Source: Limnobaculum allomyrinae
GTDB taxonomy: Bacteria > Pseudomonadota > Gammaproteobacteria > Enterobacterales > Enterobacteriaceae
NCBI RefSeq assembly: GCF_016649425.1
Contig: NZ_JADRCR010000002.1
Location: forward strand, 735,131-799,130
Direction: 5' to 3'
DNA length: 64,000 nucleotides
Part shown: in pieces, positions 58,439 to 64,000 of the stretch
Layout of the letters: every line of letters begins with the position of its first letter
How positions within the stretch are numbered: position 1 is the first letter of the stretch
Program-made: the position numbers and the translations under genes
Notes under the pieces: model-generated
Database searches by the model: none
What the model was told of the DNA's origin: nothing
What the model saw: the letters and a program-made list of their open reading frames with translations, nothing else

Positions 58439-58787
58439 GGTATTCTTGAGCATCAGCCGGTAGCTTATCTATCCGGATGTCCTCTTGCAGAACCAGTAAA
58501 CAATGGTTTAAAGACATTTTTTCAATATCTTCGATTCTCCATTTAGTTTTCATGAAAATTAAATGATGGAGTGCTTTGATCCCGCTTAATGGTTCAAATT
58601 TTGTTCCATATTTTGAACGGTGAATATGCAGTATTAGCTCTAGAGTGAAAATCTGAGCAGATCGCAGATATAGCTTAACAGTATCGGCGTTATTGTAGTT
58701 TTTAAAACCAATACTTGAGTGAGCAATACCTCTAACGTCTGCAACTCTGGAAATGATGACGTGCCATAAATCTGAATATGTGCTCAT
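58326..58787 (-). CDS. Phage-associated protein of unknown function (ECs1072-like)
   Basis: A 153-residue protein: MSTYSDLWHVIISRVADVRG, TVKLYLRSAQIFTLELILHI, RIEDIEKMSLNHCLLVLQED, ADAQEYLSYLPDYSLTFDGF. AGGATAATCGTC precedes the ATG with a good ribosome site. Size and start resemble the ECs1072 family of prophage proteins; that is from memory and tentative. It is convergent with, and overlaps, the small coiled-coil gene. Confidence 0.6.
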   Translation of the reverse strand: MSTYSDLWHVIISRVADVRGIAHSSIGFKNYNNADTVKLYLRSAQIFTLELILHIHRSKYGTKFEPLSGIKALHHLIFMKTKWRIEDIEKMSLNHCLLVLQEDIRIDKLPADAQEYLSYLPDYSLTFDGFLDNEWAPGESSAFLHDIQVDNHL

Positions 58788-58905
58788 GACGATTATCCTT
58801 TTAATTTATAGGATATCAAAAAATATCACTATGTCTCATCCGGTTAAAGAATAATCATTTCTCTTTAAATTTAACGAATAATGGACACTTCCAACGGAGG
58901 TGGAT

Positions 58906-59241
58906 ATGCGTATGTATAAACAACCAGATATTTACGGAACCATCATCGCGTGGATTGCTGAACATCGAGGCGAATTACTGAGCGCTGTATTAGCAGCTCT
59001 TATGGCTTTGTTACGTGGGGCTTATGCAGGTGGCGGAAAGGCAAAGGTAATGCTTGATGCTGCTATGTGTTCAGTAATCGCGTGGTTCATTAGAGATATC
59101 CTGATGATAATTAATGTCGAGCCAGACTGGGCATTAATAACAAGTGTATTTATTGGGTATCTGGGAACTGATTTTATTGGCTCAGTTCTGAAAAAACTAA
59201 TTAGTAATAAATCAGGAGCGGCAAACACAAATGGCAGCTAA
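58906..59241 (+). CDS. Phage holin (lambdoid S-like, holin_3 type)
   Basis: About 111 residues; ATG 58906 has CGGAGG 5 nt before it, and a GTG at 58900 lies inside that site. Three hydrophobic helices fit a class I holin: ELLSAVLAALMALLRGAYAG, VMLDAAMCSVIAWFIRDILM and WALITSVFIGYLGTDFIGSV. The holin makes inner-membrane lesions that release the endolysin at the end of the lytic cycle. It overlaps the endolysin start by 11 bp. It seems intact. Confidence 0.85.
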   Translation: MRMYKQPDIYGTIIAWIAEHRGELLSAVLAALMALLRGAYAGGGKAKVMLDAAMCSVIAWFIRDILMIINVEPDWALITSVFIGYLGTDFIGSVLKKLISNKSGAANTNGS

Positions 59242-59668
59242 TCAATCACGCGGTATTAGAAATAACAATCCTGGCAATATCGACTACAACCCGGAAAATA
59301 ACTGGAAAGGTCAGTTGTCATTTGATTCGGTATTAGAAAAACGCTTCTGCCGGTTCCAGTCTGCTGAATATGGTATCAGGGCATTAATGTCATTACTGGG
59401 AACATATCAACGGAAGTACAAATTAAGGACAGTAGCTGCACTAATTAACCGCTGGGCACCGACTAACGAAAATAACACGTCTGCGTACGTTAACGGTGTA
59501 GCTAAAGACCTTGGTGTATCACCGGTGCAGGAAATCAGTGTAAGCGATAAGAAAACAGCTATTGCGCTGGCTAAAGCTATTGTCCGGCACGAGTATCCAG
59601 ATGAGACGTTTGAAAAAGCGTTTATTCAGCTCAGAATACTCTTGGATTTTACGATCAGTCATTATTGA
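59231..59668 (+). CDS. Phage peptidoglycan-degrading protein, C-terminus rearranged
   Basis: A 145-residue protein with RGIRNNNPGNIDYNPENNWKG, FCRFQSAEYGIRALMSLLGTYQRKY, INRWAPTNENNTSAYVNGVA and a C-terminal AIVRHEYPDETFEKAFIQL. This is the small phage muramidase/transglycosylase-like family found right after holins. The last residues (LRILLDFTISHY) are not family-like, and the DNA from about 59634 encodes tail-tip J in another frame, so the gene runs across a deletion joint. Most of the domain is present, and activity could survive. Confidence 0.75.
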   Translation: MAANQSRGIRNNNPGNIDYNPENNWKGQLSFDSVLEKRFCRFQSAEYGIRALMSLLGTYQRKYKLRTVAALINRWAPTNENNTSAYVNGVAKDLGVSPVQEISVSDKKTAIALAKAIVRHEYPDETFEKAFIQLRILLDFTISHY

Positions 59669-62363
59669 TGATCTTCCAGTTCGTCCATTTAATATTCGAG
59701 TTGTCCGGACGAATGAAGATAGCACATCCTCTCGCCTGGAGAATAAAACCGTCTGGTCCAGTTACACCGAGATCATTGATACAAAACTCACTTATCCCAA
59801 TACGGCCGTTGTTGGACTTCAGTTTGATTCTGAACAGTTTAACGGGGTACCAAGCCGTCAATATCTTATTGATGGGCTTATTGTTCAGGTTCCGGATAAT
59901 TACGACTCAATAAACCGTACTTATAACGGATTATGGACTGGTACTTTTAAACCCAGTTGGACGAATAATCCAGCCTGGATATTTTATGATTTAGTCACCA
60001 ATGAGCGGTACGGTCTGGGTAAACGTTTGGGCCAGTTTGGCTGTGATAAATTTTCTTTGTATATCATTTCTCAGTATTGCGATCAGCTGGTTGATGATGG
60101 CTTTGGTGGGAAAGAGCCACGCATGACGTGCAATGCCTACATCACAGATCAGCGCCAGGCTAAAGATTTGCTGGATGATTTGGCATCGGTGTTTCGGGCT
60201 ATGCCGGTTTGGGATGGTTTACAGATGACATGCGTTATGGACAGACCGTCTGATCCTGTCTGGCGCTACAGCAATGCTAACGTAATCGATGGTAAGTTCT
60301 CTTATTCTTCCAGCGCTCAAAAAGCTAGGCATACTGCCGTACATGTTCGTTATGTGGATCCCAATAACGGGTGGGAAACAGCAACAGAGTATGTTGCAGA
60401 TGATACGTTGATCGCCCGATATGGACTAAATGTCAGCCAGGTTGATGCTTTTGGCTGTACTTCTCGCGGCCAAGCTCACCGGGCAGGGAAATGGATATTA
60501 GAAACCGAGCGACTGGAAAAACAGACAGTCAGTTTTCAGGTTGGTAGAGAGGGAATTAAACATCTACCCGGCGATATTATTGAAGTTGCTGATAACAATT
60601 TCGCCGGAGCCCGAATCGGTGGTCGTATAGTCAGTATTGATGATGGAAAACAAACCGTAACTCTGGATCGTGATGTTGTTATTACTGATGATGAACAGGC
60701 TTTTTTTGGTTACATCGATAATAATGGCGCCCCGCAAAAAGTGCAGGTTTTTTCCCATCCAGAACCAAATATCCTGGTACTTGGCAGGGCCATTGATGGC
60801 ATGACCGATTACGGGATGTGGACATTATCAACAGCAACAATTAAACCGCGATTATTCAGGGCGATGGGGATATCTGAGGATGAGGGGACCTATACCATTT
60901 CAGCTATTCAGCACGTACCAGAAAAAGAGGGCGTGGTTGATAATGGTACCGTCTTTGATCCTGACACGAATACGTTATATAGCGGGAGGATCCCGCCAGT
61001 TGAGCATTTACAGATCGAAGCCATGCCAGATTCTGATGTATTTCAGATCCGCATGACCTGGGACACTCCACGAGTTATGAGTGGTTTAGTGTTCGATGTG
61101 AAACTGATGCGCGAAGATATGGTGCATAAGCGTGAAATCGTGTCTGATACTGAATTCTTATGTGGCAACCTTCCACTGGGTAATTATTCCGTAGCTATCC
61201 GGGGTAAAAATCCTGCTGGACAACTTGGAACAGAGACAACGACAGTCTTTGAGATTGGTCCACCGTCATTACCAGATCATCTTCAGGTTACCGTAGGCAA
61301 CTTTAACGTAACCATAAAACCGGTTGTAACGAAGCCAACCAGCCTGGGTACTCAGTACGAATTCTATAAAGGAATGACTGAGGCAGAGGTCATTGCACAA
61401 TCAAACTATCTTGGACGGGCAACCGTTCTTAATGATGTGAACTGTACGCCGGACACAGAATACTGGTATGGAGTGCAGGCCGTCAATGGTGTTGGCCGGT
61501 CTAATATGATGATCCAGCAAGTGCGGACGAAGTTGAAGCCAGAAGATATTTTGGATTTGATTGGCCCTGAAATTCCAAAGTTAGACTGGGCGAAAGAGCT
61601 ATCAGAAATGGTAGAAGAGAACAGCAGCAACATCGTGCTACTGGAAGACCGTGCCGCGCTGGTCGTGAATAAAGATAATCGGGTAACCGGTATCACGATC
61701 ACGGCAGGCGATGAGGCCAGCGCTATCGATTTTCTTGCTGATTTTGTTTCATTTACCGATCCTGATTCGTTTGAGCGGAATTTATACTGGGACAACAACA
61801 GAAAAACGCTGATTTTAAAAGGTGAAATCCAGCTATTGGATGGTACCAGTGTTTCTTCTAAAAATGATTTGGGGAATGGGGCTGGTGGTATTTTCCGTAT
61901 TAAATCAGCGTCAGGTGTTTTCCCCGGAAGTGCAGAAGTTGCAAATGCGCTTTTCCGCTCGGCATTCGGTACCGACCCCGGTATTGATACAGTATTAACC
62001 TTTTATTCCGTTAATGGTGCCGGCAAGGTCGATCGGGCTGATTCTCGAATGTATAACGGTACTGACTGGATCACGCCTATGTTGTTTATTGACGGTGATC
62101 TGATTGCACTGGGAACTATTCGCGGCGACCGGCTGGTAGCCGGTACGGAAATTTATGCACCGGTAATCAGAGGCGGAGCCCTTGTTGCTGCCAGCATTCA
62201 GGGGGGAACACTTAATATTAACGACCGATTCATTGTTGATCAGTATGGAAATGTAGCAATCCGTAATGCTAACGCTGGTGTTGGCCTGCAGATTACTTCC
62301 AGTTCAGTTGATGTTTATAACGAATATGGACAACTAATGACAAGAAACGGGAGACTCTGGTAA
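59634..62363 (+). pseudogene. J: Tail-tip host-specificity protein J, N-terminally truncated
   Basis: About 909 residues of lambda-J type: VRPFNIRVVRTNEDSTSSRL, TVWSSYTEIIDTKLTYPNTA, VVGLQFDSEQFNGVPSRQYL, TFKPSWTNNPAWIFYDLVTN, RYGLGKRLGQFGCDKFSLY. Fibronectin-type sections follow (VEHLQIEAMPDSDVFQIRMT, YSVAIRGKNPAGQLGTETTT) and a C-terminal receptor-binding part with GDLIALGTIRGDRLVAGTEI. Full J proteins are about 1,100-1,200 residues, so roughly 200 N-terminal residues are missing. Homology begins abruptly after the endolysin gene, and no start or ribosome site fits. All head and other tail genes between lysis and J are deleted. The stop overlaps the next ATG by one base. Confidence 0.88.
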
Positions 62364-63361
62364 TGGCTGAATATGGTTTTTTAATCAGTCAGGGAACAGG
62401 AAAGACAATCAATATAACAAGCGGCGCACGGGCCGCTTCTTTTTTAGGGGTTAAGGATAACGGTCAATATCCTAACTGGCAGGACTGGAATAATTGCTAT
62501 TTTACGGATTATGTAACTGGTACTTCCATGTATGTGATCCCGATTATAACTGCCAATTTTAACCCAGTTCCAGGTGGCGCATATCCAGCTTTAACATACG
62601 CTACTTATTTTGATATTTCAGGTAGTAAAGTTACCCCACGGTTTAATTCAGATACACCAAACAACATGAGAATTGCTGCGATGCAGATTTATCCGGCAGG
62701 TAATACAGGAGCCTATGGGCTGGCTCTATGGGATGCAACGGATTTTTCTGCTATCACGAACAGTGGGATGGCAGGCGTTGTGACATATTCGGCCCGAGTC
62801 CTTATCAGCGGTACCTGGTATTTGCCTGCTGGTATTCCGGGGCGAGGGAGTGGGGTAATATTTGCCAATTTTACCAATCCCAGTGTTTCACTGGCACCAA
62901 CGGCGGATTTAACCGGCGTAATTGCAACCGATTTTAGTGGTAACGCGGCGACCGTGGAGGCTTATATAGTTTATGTTTCCAGCGGATTTAATCTCACTAT
63001 TCCTCAGTATGGCTTTGCTATTTACAACACAGCAGGGCAGGCAACTTTTACCAGTGCTCACACGCCTTTATTGCTTCGTGGCGAAGTGTCGATGCCAGGC
63101 ACTGGTATGCAATGGGTAGGTGCTCCGGCAGGTATTCAGCAAATGATGGTACCTGTTTGTTCTCCGGGTGCTGATTTCATCACAGGGCAACGAAACCAAT
63201 ATTTACTCTATCGCAGTGGAATAACGATGAATGGCAATAGTTTTGCTATTGCTCATAGTCAGCTAACCGGCAGTTTTACAACCGGCAGTTATGTTGGTTT
63301 GCCGCGCTGGTGCATTACCAGTACAACCATTCCCGTTCTGGACGCAACAGACTACTTCTAA
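62363..63361 (+). CDS. Phage tail-associated protein downstream of J
   Basis: A 332-residue protein, MAEYGFLISQGTGKTINITS, then SGARAASFLGVKDNGQYPNW, TDYVTGTSMYVIPIITANFN, IPQYGFAIYNTAGQATFTSA. It is Gly/Thr/Tyr-rich and beta-predicted, with no signal peptide. Its start overlaps the J stop (TAATG). This layout fits the DUF6453-like proteins that follow J in lambdoid prophages; the family name is from memory. It is probably a tail-tip or fibre accessory. It appears intact. Confidence 0.7.
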   Translation: MAEYGFLISQGTGKTINITSGARAASFLGVKDNGQYPNWQDWNNCYFTDYVTGTSMYVIPIITANFNPVPGGAYPALTYATYFDISGSKVTPRFNSDTPNNMRIAAMQIYPAGNTGAYGLALWDATDFSAITNSGMAGVVTYSARVLISGTWYLPAGIPGRGSGVIFANFTNPSVSLAPTADLTGVIATDFSGNAATVEAYIVYVSSGFNLTIPQYGFAIYNTAGQATFTSAHTPLLLRGEVSMPGTGMQWVGAPAGIQQMMVPVCSPGADFITGQRNQYLLYRSGITMNGNSFAIAHSQLTGSFTTGSYVGLPRWCITSTTIPVLDATDYF

Positions 63362-63382
63362 TCTCAATTTAAAAGGTCAATC

Positions 63383-64000
63383 ATGGCTATTAAAATCTCT
63401 GGCGTTTTACGCGATGGGATGGGTAAACCGATCCCGAAATGTACTATCGAACTTCACTGTAAAAAAACATCATTAACCGTTGTTGTTGAAACTGATGCGC
63501 TCCTTGGGGTTGATATTACCGGTGCATACACTATGCAGGTCGAACCGGGAAAGTATGACGTTTCATTATATGTCAGGGGATTTCCACCGAAACGAGTTGG
63601 TAGTATTGATGTGTATGCCGATTCATTGCCGGGTACTTTAAATGATTTTCTAATGATACCTGGTGAAAGTGATTTGACCCCGGAACTGGTTCTTATGTTC
63701 CAACAGTTACGGGATGAGGCACGACAAGCGGCAGATGAAGCCAGAGTAGATAAAGAACTTGTTGATGATATTCTGACAGACGTTCGCTCTATTCAAACCG
63801 ATGTAACAGCAAAGCAGCAGCAAGTCAGTGCCGATGCTCAGGATTCAAGCAATTCTAAAACCAGCGCAGCGGCGTCCGCTGCAACATCAAGCGACAATGC
63901 AGCTAATACTGCTGCAGATGCTCAGTCCACAGCAGTAGATAGAGCCGCTGTGAGCAATGATAAGCAGGCTGTTTCAACTGATAGAGAATTAGCACAGCAG
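63383..64000 (+). CDS. stf: Side tail fibre protein, N-terminal part (runs off the window)
   Basis: An open frame from ATG 63383 (AAAAGG 6 nt upstream) to the window end, at least 206 residues. The N-terminus (MAIKISGVLRDGMGKPIPKC, VEPGKYDVSLYVRGFPPKRV, LNDFLMIPGESDLTPELVLM) is the lambda Stf-type prophage tail-fibre attachment domain. A heptad-rich Ala/Asp/Gln helical stalk follows (FQQLRDEARQAADEARVDKE, ASAAATSSDNAANTAADAQS). It should form trimeric fibres for host recognition. The C-terminal receptor-binding region is outside the window. Confidence 0.85.
   Translation, partial: MAIKISGVLRDGMGKPIPKCTIELHCKKTSLTVVVETDALLGVDITGAYTMQVEPGKYDVSLYVRGFPPKRVGSIDVYADSLPGTLNDFLMIPGESDLTPELVLMFQQLRDEARQAADEARVDKELVDDILTDVRSIQTDVTAKQQQVSADAQDSSNSKTSAAASAATSSDNAANTAADAQSTAVDRAAVSNDKQAVSTDRELAQQ

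Noticed and set aside
59022..59228. Minus-strand open frame opposite the holin
   Set aside because: It is a shadow of the holin gene with no ribosome site and no transcription unit around it.

Overview
The window looks like a chromosomal stretch from a member of the Enterobacterales. The MalT, CaiE, UspF, tRNA-Arg(CCU) and lambdoid phage proteins all resemble enterobacterial versions. A Budviciaceae-type host (Pragia/Budvicia/Limnobaculum) is a guess from the overall character, not something the sequence proves.

Layout. (1) 3-18347, plus strand: one reading frame that starts as an internal piece of the maltose activator MalT, switches at about nt 258-270 into an enormous beta-helical autotransporter passenger, and ends in a normal outer-membrane beta-barrel. 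Two in-frame stop codons (6318-6320 and 17940-17942) interrupt it, so as read it is a pseudogene of about 6,100 codons. Its second half is a tandem array of about 1,090-bp (363-367 residue) modules. (2) 18456-38114, minus strand: a complete type VI secretion system (T6SS) core operon in the order tssB, tssC, tssE, tssF, tssG, FHA protein (split by a frame change), tssJ, tssK, tssL, tssH/clpV, tagO/vasI, tssA, tssM, a VasL-like TssA relative, and a lipoprotein. (3) 38115-38766: an AT-rich divergent control region with a strong palindrome. (4) 38767-51802, plus strand: the delivery and effector arm, with hcp, a second tssF, vgrG, a probable loading adaptor, and a PAAR-Rhs protein. It is followed by a series of Rhs C-terminal tips, each with its own small immunity-like gene and separated by duplicated pieces of the Rhs core.

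(5) 51815-54071: host-type genes, namely an orphan caiE-like hexapeptide-repeat protein, a DKNYY-repeat [11 protein letters not shown] protein and tRNA-Arg(CCU). (6) 54276-64000: a decayed lambdoid prophage. It begins with an integrase cut off in its catalytic domain and fused to another phage gene just before a Q-type antiterminator. A cargo segment follows (uspF, a Cys-rich small protein, two tiny membrane peptides with their own terminator, and a three-copy 17-bp iteron). The lysis genes (holin, endolysin) then run directly into an N-terminally truncated tail-tip protein J, a downstream tail protein and the start of a side-tail-fibre gene. At least two large internal deletions (int to Q region, endolysin to J) are inferred from these chimeric joints.

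How the parts work together. Groups 2 to 4 together carry all thirteen Tss core functions. TssJLM form the envelope complex, TssKEFG with VgrG the baseplate, TssBC the sheath, Hcp the tube, ClpV the recycler and TssA the cap. VgrG plus PAAR-Rhs is the spike with a toxin payload, and the small genes after each Rhs tip are the expected immunity proteins. The most striking features are (a) the malT::autotransporter joint, (b) the FHA gene frame break inside a perfect 16-bp inverted repeat, (c) the identical frame break in two copies of the Rhs core just before the toxin tip, and (d) the tandem toxin-tip/immunity cassettes carrying unrecognised toxins.
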